Positions 1-6,886 of a DNA stretch of 29,254 nucleotides are shown piece by piece. A model generated the notes under the pieces. It did not search any database. It was not told where the DNA came from and saw only the letters and a program-made list of their open reading frames with translations. Position 1 is the stretch's first letter, and each line of letters begins with the position of its first letter. The position numbers and the translations under genes were made by a program. The stretch is from Acidobacteriaceae bacterium. Its GTDB lineage: Bacteria; Acidobacteriota; Terriglobia; Terriglobales; Acidobacteriaceae. Location of the stretch: contig JAOAPG010000394.1 of NCBI GenBank assembly GCA_025462785.1, forward strand, positions 1 to 29,254, given 5' to 3'.

Positions 1-499
1 CGTAGCGAAGGTGCCAATCTTGAAGGCTCCGCAAGTCGGCGAGGCTATGCTTACCGCTGTGATCAACCAGAGCATACTCATAGACCCAACCGGCACCCGT
101 AGCATCAGGACCAATGGCTGGATGGACGCCTTCCGGCAGTCGCCCGGCAATGGTTTGCAAATACTCGACCACGCGCGAACGGGCCCAATACATGTCGGTG
201 CCGTCTTCAAAAACAACGAAGACATAGGAATCGTTGAACATCGTCTGCGCATGAACTGCTTTAACATGCGGCGCGGCCAGCAACGCAGTCACGATCGGGT
301 ACGTGACCTGGTCTTCGATGATATTGGGCGGCTCGCCTTCCCAATTCGTATGGATGATTACCTGAACATCAGAAATGTCCGGCAGTGCGTCCAGCGGTAT
401 GTGACCCATGGCCCAAATACCTGCCATGATCAGCAAGAGCACGCCAGTGAAAACAAGAAATCGGTTACGAGCACACCATTCAATGATCCGGTTAATCAC
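1..499 (-). CDS. cusA: CusA-type heavy-metal RND efflux pump, N-terminal part (cut by window edge)
   Basis: This is the inner-membrane proton-driven pump of a tripartite efflux system that exports metal ions, probably Cu(I)/Ag(I). Only the first 166 residues are in the window. Translation from GTG at 499 gives a first membrane helix (about residues 14-34) and then the family's hallmark start of the periplasmic porter domain, LDALPDISDVQVII, followed by EDQVTYPIVTALL and GPDATGAGWVYEYALVD, all typical of the CusA/CzcA (HME-RND) family. The GTG start is chosen because it lies 1 base past the adaptor gene's stop and is preceded by a GGGAGGG ribosome site 7 bases upstream; that site lies inside the adaptor's last codons, so translation is coupled. 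The Met residues that identify a copper pump lie beyond the window, so metal choice is inferred. Confidence 0.93.
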   Translation of the reverse strand, partial: MINRIIEWCARNRFLVFTGVLLLIMAGIWAMGHIPLDALPDISDVQVIIHTNWEGEPPNIIEDQVTYPIVTALLAAPHVKAVHAQTMFNDSYVFVVFEDGTDMYWARSRVVEYLQTIAGRLPEGVHPAIGPDATGAGWVYEYALVDHSGKHSLADLRSLQDWHLRY

Positions 500-500
500 G

Positions 501-2132
501 TTACATCCCTCCCGTCGCATTGAGCGTGAGGTGTTTACTCGCGATCACTTGCCCGTCTTGAGTGGCTGTGACAGTTACTTGGCATGTGCCGCCAGATCCC
601 AGTTCGCCCTTGCCTTCATACATTCCGCCGCCCTTGTCAGCGGCGTTGATCACCGTCTTCATGGCAGACATTCCCATGGCCGGCATGGCGGCCATAAAGA
701 ACGCCACTGTCACTTGCGCGGCGGCAATGGGCTTGCCGTCGTTTGAAGTGAGCTTGACGCGAACTGTGTTGCTACCTTTGTGGGGTGGCGAAGGATCGGT
801 CGTCAGGTCCACGTTTGCCTCGGCTGGTGCGGGTGCATTCATCGCGGCGGCCGCGCCGGCTCCCGGCGGTGGTGGCGTGAACGCCCCGGCCGCTGCCTGC
901 AGTTGAGCTTCGGAATCAATCAGGAAGTTCGCCGAGACAACGATCTGCTCGCCCGCGCGCACGCCTTTTGTGATGACTTGCTGCTCGCCTACACGCGACC
1001 CGAGCTCAACTTCGCGCGGCTCAATGTTCCCTTCCCCGCGATAAACGAACAGCAGATTTCGGGTTCCAGAATGAAAGACCGCAGAGCCCGGAACTACCAA
1101 GTGCCTGCCGAGTGGAAGTTTCAGCCGTACGTTGACATACATACCCGGCCTCAGCTTGAGTCCTGGGTTCGGGATCACTAACCGAACCGGCAGGGTGCGA
1201 GTAGCGGTATCGACTTGCGGGAGCAAGTAATCAACTCTTCCCGAGAATACTTTTCCCGGATATGCATCGACAGTGACGTCAGCATGATCGCCCGGTTTGA
1301 TCTTGCCTGCATCGCTTTGGAAAACCTGCGCGAGTACCCAAACGTCTGAAAGATCTGAAACCGTGTACAGATGCATGTCGGGTTGCACATACATGTTAGG
1401 CAGTGCAGTTTTCTCGGTGATGTAGCCTGAAACCGGAGAGTTGATGGTTACGTCGGTAATCACTTTCCCGGTCGTGTCGAGCTTCGCAATTTCGCTCGGC
1501 GGTATCTCCCATTGCAGCAGCCGATCTTTGGTGGCGCTAAATAACGAGGCAGCTCCCGATGCGACACCCGTGACGGAACTCTGTTGCAAGTCGACCTGGT
1601 TCTTTTTGGCGATCAGATATTCCTGTTCGGTCGTGACCAGATCCGGGCTGTAGATTGTGAATAGAGGTTGCCCTTTGCGTACAAAGTCTCCGGTTGCGTC
1701 GGCGTACAGCGTCCGTATCCAGCCCGCAAAGCGCGTCTGCACATATGCCAGCCGGCGTTCATCTGCCTGGACATTTCCATAGAACCGGAGCTCGTCGTTT
1801 ACTGGCTGGTATTTGACTTCCCCGATCTGCACCCCGATGCTCTGCATCCGTTGGGGCGAGAGCTGGATGGGAGAAAGCGCCGTCTCGGGCTCTGATGGCG
1901 GTAATGATTGTTCAGCTGACATGCCCTGCATCGTAGGCTGTGCGGTCTGACCAGTCTCGATGGTAGCCGCTTCGCTTGGCCGCTCAGCATGGACACTTCC
2001 CGAGGTGTGCAACCGCCACAACAACCGAGCGACACCGATAACGAGGACCACGGTTGCGAACAGAGTTACGAGCAAAGCCCAGCGATACTTCTTCGCCTCC
2101 GCTGCGTGCGCCGTTTCACTTAGTTCTTTCAT
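501..2132 (-). CDS. cusB: CusB-type periplasmic adaptor of metal efflux system, with extra Met-rich C-terminal domain
   Basis: This 543-residue membrane-fusion protein links the RND pump to the outer-membrane channel. A single N-terminal membrane anchor spans about residues 17-39. The barrel-sandwich/hairpin region includes RFAGWIRTLYADATGDFVRK and YSPDLVTTEQEYLIAKK, typical of CusB, and the beta-barrel part contains VWVLAQVFQSD. After a Pro/Ala-rich linker around residue 420-440 there is an additional beta-rich domain to the C-terminus with the Met-rich strand FFMAAMPAMGMSAM (residues 478-491). It resembles YtkA/FixH-like domains appended to some adaptors and is a plausible metal-binding module. 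The start overlaps the TolC-family stop by 4 bases (ATGA), and the stop is 1 base before cusA, so the three genes form one coupled operon. Family assignment is firm; copper/silver specificity is inferred from CusB-like sequence and Met content. Confidence 0.92.
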   Translation of the reverse strand: MKELSETAHAAEAKKYRWALLVTLFATVVLVIGVARLLWRLHTSGSVHAERPSEAATIETGQTAQPTMQGMSAEQSLPPSEPETALSPIQLSPQRMQSIGVQIGEVKYQPVNDELRFYGNVQADERRLAYVQTRFAGWIRTLYADATGDFVRKGQPLFTIYSPDLVTTEQEYLIAKKNQVDLQQSSVTGVASGAASLFSATKDRLLQWEIPPSEIAKLDTTGKVITDVTINSPVSGYITEKTALPNMYVQPDMHLYTVSDLSDVWVLAQVFQSDAGKIKPGDHADVTVDAYPGKVFSGRVDYLLPQVDTATRTLPVRLVIPNPGLKLRPGMYVNVRLKLPLGRHLVVPGSAVFHSGTRNLLFVYRGEGNIEPREVELGSRVGEQQVITKGVRAGEQIVVSANFLIDSEAQLQAAAGAFTPPPPGAGAAAAMNAPAPAEANVDLTTDPSPPHKGSNTVRVKLTSNDGKPIAAAQVTVAFFMAAMPAMGMSAMKTVINAADKGGGMYEGKGELGSGGTCQVTVTATQDGQVIASKHLTLNATGGM

Positions 2133-3481
2133 GGCAAACTCACCCCCGTGAGTCCTTCCAATCTCGCTAACGCAGATAGGTTCTCAACCAATTCGCGTTG
2201 ATATTCCAGATTCGAGTACAATAAGTCTTGAAAGGACGAGAGCAGAGTTTCGAAATCTTGTCGGTTTGATTGGTAGGCAGCCAGTCCTGCTTGAAATGTG
2301 GCCTCCGATTGAGGAATCAAACCTTCGGTGTAGATCTTCAGTTGGTCCTCCGACCTGCGCACCACAACATATTGCTGCTCGACTTCCGACAGCACACGCT
2401 GGGTTTCTGCCTGGAGGTCTTTCTTTGCGCGGTCCTGGTTTTCAATAGCCTCGGCTAACGCCGCAGATTGACGACCACGGTTTGGCAGCCGTATGCCGAA
2501 GCTGGCCATATAGTAGTCACGAAATTGGTCGGCCGTGTGCTCATACATATAGCCAACGTTGAAGTCGGGCCTAAACTCCTTGCGCGAAAGCTCAACCTGA
2601 GTCTCCTGCCGGTGCACCATCTCGGCACGCGACCGCACGTCGGGATTCTGATCTCGCACGCGGTTCATCAGATCAGCATCGCTATACTTCAGCGCGGTCG
2701 GAGAAAGAGGCTCGGTAACAATATCCGGCGAGCTTTGAGGACGGTTCAGGACTTGTTTAAGCTGGGCTTGAAACTGCCCTTCGTCCTGATGGTGCATGGC
2801 GATTTCCCGCAGAATCTTGGTGTGCTGCAGTTGTGCCTTGAGTACATCCTGTTGGTTTCCTTGGCCAACTCGATAGCGCGACTCGGCTGCCTGCTGAATC
2901 TGGTCGAGCAGTTGGTCGTTGCGCTCTAGAACTGGCAGAGTCTGTTGAAGGTAAGCAAGCTGAAAGTACAGCAGCTTTACCGTCTCGATTGTTTGACGCC
3001 GTATCCCATCAGATTGCTCGCGAACCGCGTCGGCCTCGTGCTCGGCAACTTCGGATCGGAGACGGCGTTTACCGGGATACGGCAGGTCCTGCGACGCTCC
3101 GATGCCCACGTAAGCGAAGTCGCTATTCGAAAATCCAGCGAATGGTCTCGGACTTCCCACGCTAAACTGCTGGACGGTGATTTGGGTCTCGGGCAGCGCC
3201 GATGCCTGCTTGGGAACGTTCGCGGCGGCCTTCCAAGCGTGACGGGACGCGGCGACTTCAGGATTGTTCTGCTGTACTTCCTGAACCAATTCCCGAAGTG
3301 AGATCGGAGAGGCAGCAACATGCTTGTCCTTGTCCTTCATTGCAGCAGGTGTTTGTCCTGCCTCAGTCGTCGCCTGAGCCCTCACCATTGTCGGGAATAG
3401 GCTGAGGACGCACATTAAAGCTGGCGCGGCAAAAAGACGGATTGCTCCGGACGTGAGCCCGTGCACATGTGCAAAGTTCAT
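2129..3481 (-). CDS. TolC-family outer-membrane efflux channel (CusC-type position)
   Basis: This 450-residue outer-membrane factor would form the exit duct of the CusCBA-type pump. The start at 3481 is preferred over an in-frame ATG 24 bases upstream because GGAGGA lies just upstream of it, and it gives a clean export signal (residues 1 to about 36, ending near TMVRAQA). Two OEP-type repeats follow; long alpha-helical stretches rich in Gln/Glu/Arg, for example AESRYRVGQGNQQDVLKAQL near the middle and LAAYQSNRQDFETLLSSFQ near the end, are typical of the TolC periplasmic tunnel. No lipobox cysteine is seen, unlike E. coli CusC. The gene overlaps cusB by 4 bases and lies 70 bases downstream of a small Cys-rich protein gene, which probably starts the operon. 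Confidence 0.92.
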   Translation of the reverse strand: MNFAHVHGLTSGAIRLFAAPALMCVLSLFPTMVRAQATTEAGQTPAAMKDKDKHVAASPISLRELVQEVQQNNPEVAASRHAWKAAANVPKQASALPETQITVQQFSVGSPRPFAGFSNSDFAYVGIGASQDLPYPGKRRLRSEVAEHEADAVREQSDGIRRQTIETVKLLYFQLAYLQQTLPVLERNDQLLDQIQQAAESRYRVGQGNQQDVLKAQLQHTKILREIAMHHQDEGQFQAQLKQVLNRPQSSPDIVTEPLSPTALKYSDADLMNRVRDQNPDVRSRAEMVHRQETQVELSRKEFRPDFNVGYMYEHTADQFRDYYMASFGIRLPNRGRQSAALAEAIENQDRAKKDLQAETQRVLSEVEQQYVVVRRSEDQLKIYTEGLIPQSEATFQAGLAAYQSNRQDFETLLSSFQDLLYSNLEYQRELVENLSALARLEGLTGVSLP

Positions 3482-3551
3482 CTTTCCTCCAGTTTGAAAA
3501 CACAACCGAGCGCAGCCGCACTACGGCGTCAACGCCAAAGAGGAAAGACGA

Positions 3552-3938
3552 TCAGATTCTGAGAATTGTGGTGGTTATGAAGTTCAGTCTTGGCGGACTA
3601 TGCGTGCAGGAAACCCGAGAGGATGATTGCGCCAACGAAAAGTGTGTGTCGGTCTGCTTTGTGATTGGGAGAGCGTGAAACACAATCAAACTAAAATGAT
3701 TGGCCTGCGCAGAGGATGTCTTCAACGCATGGAAGTCAGCCGGAGTAGCCGTTGATTGGCAGCAAGGATGGGATTTCGCCATCGCCATGTCCCCGCACCG
3801 TCCCGCCATCTTTTTGCAGCACGCGCGCTCGGCTGGCGTCATGTCTGCACTCGGCACGGCGCACGCCATCACCGGCAGAGCAGCAAACATAACCGCCAGC
3901 GCGAAAACCCCGAGTTTGCGAACAAGACTCAACGGCAT
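3552..3938 (-). CDS. Small exported Cys/Met-rich protein heading the cus operon
   Basis: I do not recognise a named family. The 128-residue product begins with a hydrophobic export signal (residues about 8-25, VFALAVMFAALPVMA) followed at once by Cys26; the sequence VMAC is close to, but not a perfect, lipobox. The next part is dense in potential metal ligands: Cys40-Cys41, Met44, Cys48, Met51, Met53, His57 and Cys59-Cys60. The last third is low complexity without clear motifs. The ATG at 3938 is chosen because it begins just before the signal sequence; the frame stays open to a TTG at 3980. Position directly upstream of a TolC/CusB/CusA set and the CC/M-rich patch suggest a periplasmic metal chaperone or sensor, which is inference. 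No strong ribosome site is visible. Confidence 0.7.
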   Translation of the reverse strand: MPLSLVRKLGVFALAVMFAALPVMACAVPSADMTPAERACCKKMAGRCGDMAMAKSHPCCQSTATPADFHALKTSSAQANHFSLIVFHALPITKQTDTHFSLAQSSSRVSCTHSPPRLNFITTTILRI

Positions 3939-4097
3939 CAGTGTACCCGCAGCTATCCGGTAGACGCAACGGTTGGACAAAAGTTTCAGATTACCCCGGT
4001 GACCGCATACCTTGCGAAGATAGCCAATGAGCAGCAGAATATCGGGCGGGCCCTCAACGTCGCGTTGTCATGCGAGTAGATATTCTCAGTCGTGCTC

Positions 4098-4129
4098 TTG
4101 ACTCTGGACTATGCTCCAGAGTGTATCCT
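4098..4129 (+). promoter_or_regulatory. MerR-family (ZntR/CadR/PbrR-type) metal-responsive promoter
   Basis: On the plus strand TTGACT (4098-4103) and TATCCT (4124-4129) are separated by 20 bases, the over-long spacing that defines MerR-activated promoters. The spacer holds a perfect dyad, ACTCTGGA (4101-4108) and TCCAGAGT (4115-4122), separated by 6 bases. Both half-sites match those known for ZntR/PbrR/CadR-type regulators. It points right, away from the cus operon, towards a decayed regulator-like frame and the HEAT-repeat gene. No intact MerR gene is in the window. Confidence 0.85.
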
Positions 4130-4148
4130 GTCGTCATGCAGGCGGCTG

Positions 4149-4292
4149 GCATGCAGATCGATACCACAGGATATACGCGTAGGCTCCAGCAACACAGGAG
4201 TGGGGGTGTTCGTGCAATCGGATACTCTCACCTACTATATCGACCAAGCCGCTCACACAGGCGTTGTAATGCCGAATAAGCCACCGCAGTGA
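4149..4292 (+). pseudogene. Possible remnant of a merR-type regulator gene
   Basis: Just downstream of the MerR-type promoter, one plus-strand frame reads IRVGSSNTGVGVF and then VQSDTLTYYIDQA before stopping at 4292. Spaced residues recall the MerR helix-turn-helix start (I-x-I/V-G, T-G-V, D-T-L-x-Y-Y), but the helices are out of register, nothing follows that resembles the rest of a MerR protein, and no start with a ribosome site is seen. Autoregulated merR genes often sit directly after such a promoter, which is why decay of one is suspected. This is a weak call that rests mostly on position. Confidence 0.3.
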
Positions 4293-4301
4293 GGATATGG
4301 T

Positions 4302-5360
4302 ATGCCGAACTTTACGTTAGCCGTCCACATTTTATCGATGTTATTGCTAATGACCTTCCCGCTTACAGTAGAGGCGTATCCCGGAAAACCGCTCCGACTT
4401 GAACAACTGGTGCAAACATCTGACGTGATCGCTGTCGTAAATATTGACACTATTAGAAGCACGGAAGAGGTAAGTATCGATGTTGAGGGTAATCGATTAC
4501 TTGCAACGGCCGACGTTGCAGCTGTGCGCCTAGTCCGGTTGATCAAAGGAACGTGCCCAACTAATTTCACCATTGATTTCAACACTCCATTACAGTATGT
4601 GGGCTATCCTGGCATTTCGTCCGGCACTAAGATGGTATTTTTGCGTGCTGTGGGAGAGAATTTCACATTCACCGACAGGCACTACCCTCGTCTCCCAGCC
4701 GCAAACCGCTCCAATTCTTCGCCGCCGGATTCACTCCCGTCCGATCCTCTGCAAGCAGTTGCCGACGAAATGGGATTGATCATGTCACAGCACGAATACT
4801 CGCTCGACGAAAAAGTTGCAGTCGTAAACATGGCATACGCCATTCCAGCCAGGCCTTCCTTTACCTCATCGTTACTTGCTGGACTAGAGGAAACCAACGA
4901 CGTTTACCTGAAATCCCTAATTGAAAGCGAACTGATAAGACGAAACGATGTTTCCCATCTATTATTATTGGCGTCTGAACTGCTAATGAACAGAAGTACT
5001 CCGGCCGAACAGAGGCAGAATTTGCTAAGTGCGATCGCAAACAGGCTTACTAATCCGGAAGCTGTACCGGTACTTATTCGTCTCGTAGAATCTGCGGACA
5101 TCGCAACGAGAAGGGCAGCTTCAGAAGCGCTATGGCACATTGCTGAACCTTCGTCGAAGAACGCTTTGATCAAAGCACTATCCGACCCTGACCCGGATGT
5201 TAGGTATCACGCGGTGCGAGCACTAGCACAAATTTCAGGTCAGGACGTCTGGGCGCCTAGTGTCTCCGAATTCGAACTACATCAAAAGAAATACTTGGAC
5301 CACTGGCATGGTACAGAAAACCCGGGCCCCGAAGGACCGTTGGCACCAGGGCCGCCATAA
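4302..5360 (+). CDS. Exported HEAT-repeat protein
   Basis: The 352-residue product has a signal peptide (about residues 1-25, LLLMTFPLTVEA) and then an unassigned beta-rich region with VIAVVNIDTI and TADVAAVRLVRLIKG, which resembles exported domains that carry a secreted substrate or surface interaction but is not a family I can name. Residues about 251-314 form two to three HEAT-type helical repeats (TRRAASEALWHIAEPSSKN; DPDPDVRYHAVRALAQISG). The tail is Pro/Gly-rich. The start is supported by GAGG 7 bases upstream of ATG. The gene is visibly more AT-rich than the neighbouring cus and sugar genes. It is the only intact gene downstream of the MerR-type promoter and ends about 170 bases before a tRNA-3'-end-like scar, so it may be cargo of a former insertion. 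Function unknown; HEAT repeats suggest protein binding. Confidence 0.8.
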   Translation: MPNFTLAVHILSMLLLMTFPLTVEAYPGKPLRLEQLVQTSDVIAVVNIDTIRSTEEVSIDVEGNRLLATADVAAVRLVRLIKGTCPTNFTIDFNTPLQYVGYPGISSGTKMVFLRAVGENFTFTDRHYPRLPAANRSNSSPPDSLPSDPLQAVADEMGLIMSQHEYSLDEKVAVVNMAYAIPARPSFTSSLLAGLEETNDVYLKSLIESELIRRNDVSHLLLLASELLMNRSTPAEQRQNLLSAIANRLTNPEAVPVLIRLVESADIATRRAASEALWHIAEPSSKNALIKALSDPDPDVRYHAVRALAQISGQDVWAPSVSEFELHQKKYLDHWHGTENPGPEGPLAPGPP

Positions 5361-5726
5361 TAAGCAGAACGTGCTGGGCCCTATTGTCGAATGGGTTTTG
5401 TTTCCGGAAGCCCCGCCTTTCAGCGAGCAAATTTGTACGACAATCGTACGATGGGCAGGCTTATGCAGGCCTTTTGGCACTTTCTTACCTTCGTGGAATC
5501 CGTAAGTTACAGAATCTAAAATGGGCATGAAAGGTTCGACTCCCGTCGCCTTCACCATTATCTCCTTTATTATCAATTAATTGCGAGTGTAAAAACTAAT
5601 CATACAATAAGCCGTACACATTTTCTGGGAGCGGCTCCTCCTCTATATTATTGCCTTCAGGTACCGGAACATCATTGCGGTGGCTGGTATTTCAGCGAGC
5701 ACTCTCGAAGGTATTCCACCAAACTC
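5361..5726. other. AT-rich intergenic region with a tRNA-end scar
   Basis: I see no convincing gene in these bases. The minus-strand frame 5277-5576 is open only by chance: it crosses the 3' end of the HEAT gene and the tRNA-like scar, and it matches no family. The stretch 5560-5610 is notably AT-rich compared with the rest of the window. Confidence 0.6.
5533..5557 (+). repeat. Orphan 3' end of a tRNA or tmRNA (possible att site scar)
   Basis: The plus strand reads GGTTCGACTCCCGT followed by CGCCTTC and ACCA. This is the T-loop (TTCGACT), the 3' half of the T-stem (CCCGT), a 7-base acceptor strand, discriminator A and encoded CCA. The upstream half does not fold: the T-stem 5' strand is AAAGG instead of the expected ACGGG, and no anticodon arm or matching 5' acceptor strand (GAAGGCG) lies upstream. 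A 3'-terminal piece that begins at the T-loop is what integrases leave when an element inserts at a tRNA or tmRNA gene. No integrase gene is seen nearby, so the att interpretation is inference. Confidence 0.55.
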
Positions 5727-5948
5727 TTAAAGCGGTGCGCTGATGGGGTTTGAATCTGAGCTACCGTCGTGAAAGGGACTGAGTAGCTCGTCGCCGGTCG
5801 CGATAGGCACCATCGAGACGTGTGGATTGTCCGACATGGTGGTCAGTGCTCCCTTGGCATCCTTCATTACGAATTCGGAATAGCAGTGCTGCTGCCAGAC
5901 TTCGAGCAGCCGTTCCTGTCCAACACTGTCGGCTGTTGCGTTCGCCAT
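5727..5948 (-). pseudogene. Truncated NTF2/SnoaL-like protein gene (N-terminal fragment)
   Basis: The 73-residue frame begins like a member of the SnoaL/NTF2-like fold: ERLLEVWQQHCYSEFVMKDA, then TMSDNPHVSMVPIATG. That pattern (helix, aromatic, D-A, T-M, N-P-x-V, P-x-x-T-G) is familiar from about 130-160-residue ester-cyclase-like proteins. After the ATG(D) point the family pattern is lost and the frame ends in a Ser/Pro-rich tail at 5727. The length is about half of normal and no C-terminal half follows in another frame. I call it a truncated remnant rather than a working gene. There is no good ribosome site before the ATG at 5948. Confidence 0.5.
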
Positions 5949-6208
5949 AGGTCATGATTTCCTTTTCCATTGAGACTGCGCGGATCGTCTCGTGGTCAAC
6001 TACGAGATATTGCCCGTGCTCATAGGACAAACACCTACACAGTTGACTTATTCCAGAAGTAACCGGAAAAAAGTTGTGCCTCTTGCGGCGAATACCGGGA
6101 AATGTCCGCCGACATCGCTTTGACTAGCGGGCGTGCACGCGAAGTCGCAGCAATGTTGGTGCTGTTCGCGTACACAACCGAATTTTCCTCGACAGGATAG
6201 TGAAGTGC

Positions 6209-6886
6209 TTATTCGTCCTCGTGGAAGAAGAAGTAGTCGGCAGAATACGGCACGAGCGTTTGCTTACCCACATCGCTGGGGACGGCGCAACCGATAGCCG
6301 GAGCAGATCCCCCTTTGGTGTTTAAGCGTTGGATGAAGGTGATTTGGGTCATGAATTTACCGCGAGTAGGCCCCTGTTGCGACCCGATGGACTGCAGTAA
6401 GAGGCAGGGAATCGCGCCAGCATTCGGACAACTCGCGTCGCTGCCGGCGGCTATCGATGCCAGCTGCTTTCCCCACACCTTGCTGCTATCGAAGGAACTC
6501 TGCCACGTCGGGCTGCCGAAGGGTAGCGGGTTTGGGGCGAACTGGTTGGGGTTGGTATCGGGGCTGAGGAAGTGGGTGATGATCTGCACATCATGCTCGG
6601 AGAAACTCGTAAAAAGGGTGGCCTCGGGGCGAGCGCCGTTCACGGTCCAGGAAGCGCCTGTAGCTTGTGGCAGGCAAACGTAGCCTTGAGTACCCACTGC
6701 GCGACCCAACAAAAATGCGGAGTTTCCCTCGGGCGGCGTAATGATCGGGGGAGTGGTTGGGGGCGTGATTTTCTGCGCCGCCGCTTGGATGACCATGCCG
6801 GATGCACATCCGAGCGCGAGAGCGGCTACGAACAGGCTCCGCACTCGCGCAGTCATTTTCGTTTGCTGACTAAGGTTGTAGCTCAT
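6209..6886 (-). CDS. Exported DUF3455 domain protein
   Basis: The 225-residue product has a signal peptide (residues about 12-38, with VRSLFVAALALGCASGMV and cleavage near AAAQ), a Pro/Thr-rich linker, and then a domain matching DUF3455: PPEGNSAFLLGRAVGTQGYV, then CLPQATGASWTVNGARPEATLF, and near the C-terminus FIQRLNTKGGSAP. DUF3455 proteins are exported single-domain proteins of unknown function common in Acidobacteriota, Proteobacteria and fungi. The first ATG (6886) has GGAGAA about 10 bases upstream; a second in-frame ATG at residue 11 would also give a good signal peptide. The gene stands alone, with decayed sequence on both sides, and appears intact, since the domain runs to its end. 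Confidence 0.82.
   Translation of the reverse strand: MSYNLSQQTKMTARVRSLFVAALALGCASGMVIQAAAQKITPPTTPPIITPPEGNSAFLLGRAVGTQGYVCLPQATGASWTVNGARPEATLFTSFSEHDVQIITHFLSPDTNPNQFAPNPLPFGSPTWQSSFDSSKVWGKQLASIAAGSDASCPNAGAIPCLLLQSIGSQQGPTRGKFMTQITFIQRLNTKGGSAPAIGCAVPSDVGKQTLVPYSADYFFFHEDE

Larger units (their letters stand above)
3939..4301. other. Intergenic region between cus operon and HEAT-repeat gene
   Basis: The 363 bases hold no intact gene. They contain a MerR-type promoter (4098-4129), a possible decayed merR start (about 4149-4292), and presumably the leftward promoter of the cus operon, for which I see no clear -35/-10 pair. Confidence 0.6.

Noticed and set aside
11..523. Plus-strand open frame of 170 codons at the left edge
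   Set aside because: It is the antisense of the cusA N-terminus, which has a clear family match on the minus strand.
4092..4292. 66-codon plus-strand frame as a real small gene
   Set aside because: Its start lies upstream of the MerR promoter's -35 and it crosses the promoter itself; only its last part may be a merR remnant.
5533..5557. Intact tRNA or tmRNA gene
   Set aside because: Only the 3' end is present; the T-stem is broken and no acceptor 5' strand or anticodon arm lies upstream.
5277..5576. Minus-strand open frame of 99 codons
   Set aside because: It spans the HEAT gene's end and the tRNA-like scar, with no domain and no ribosome site.
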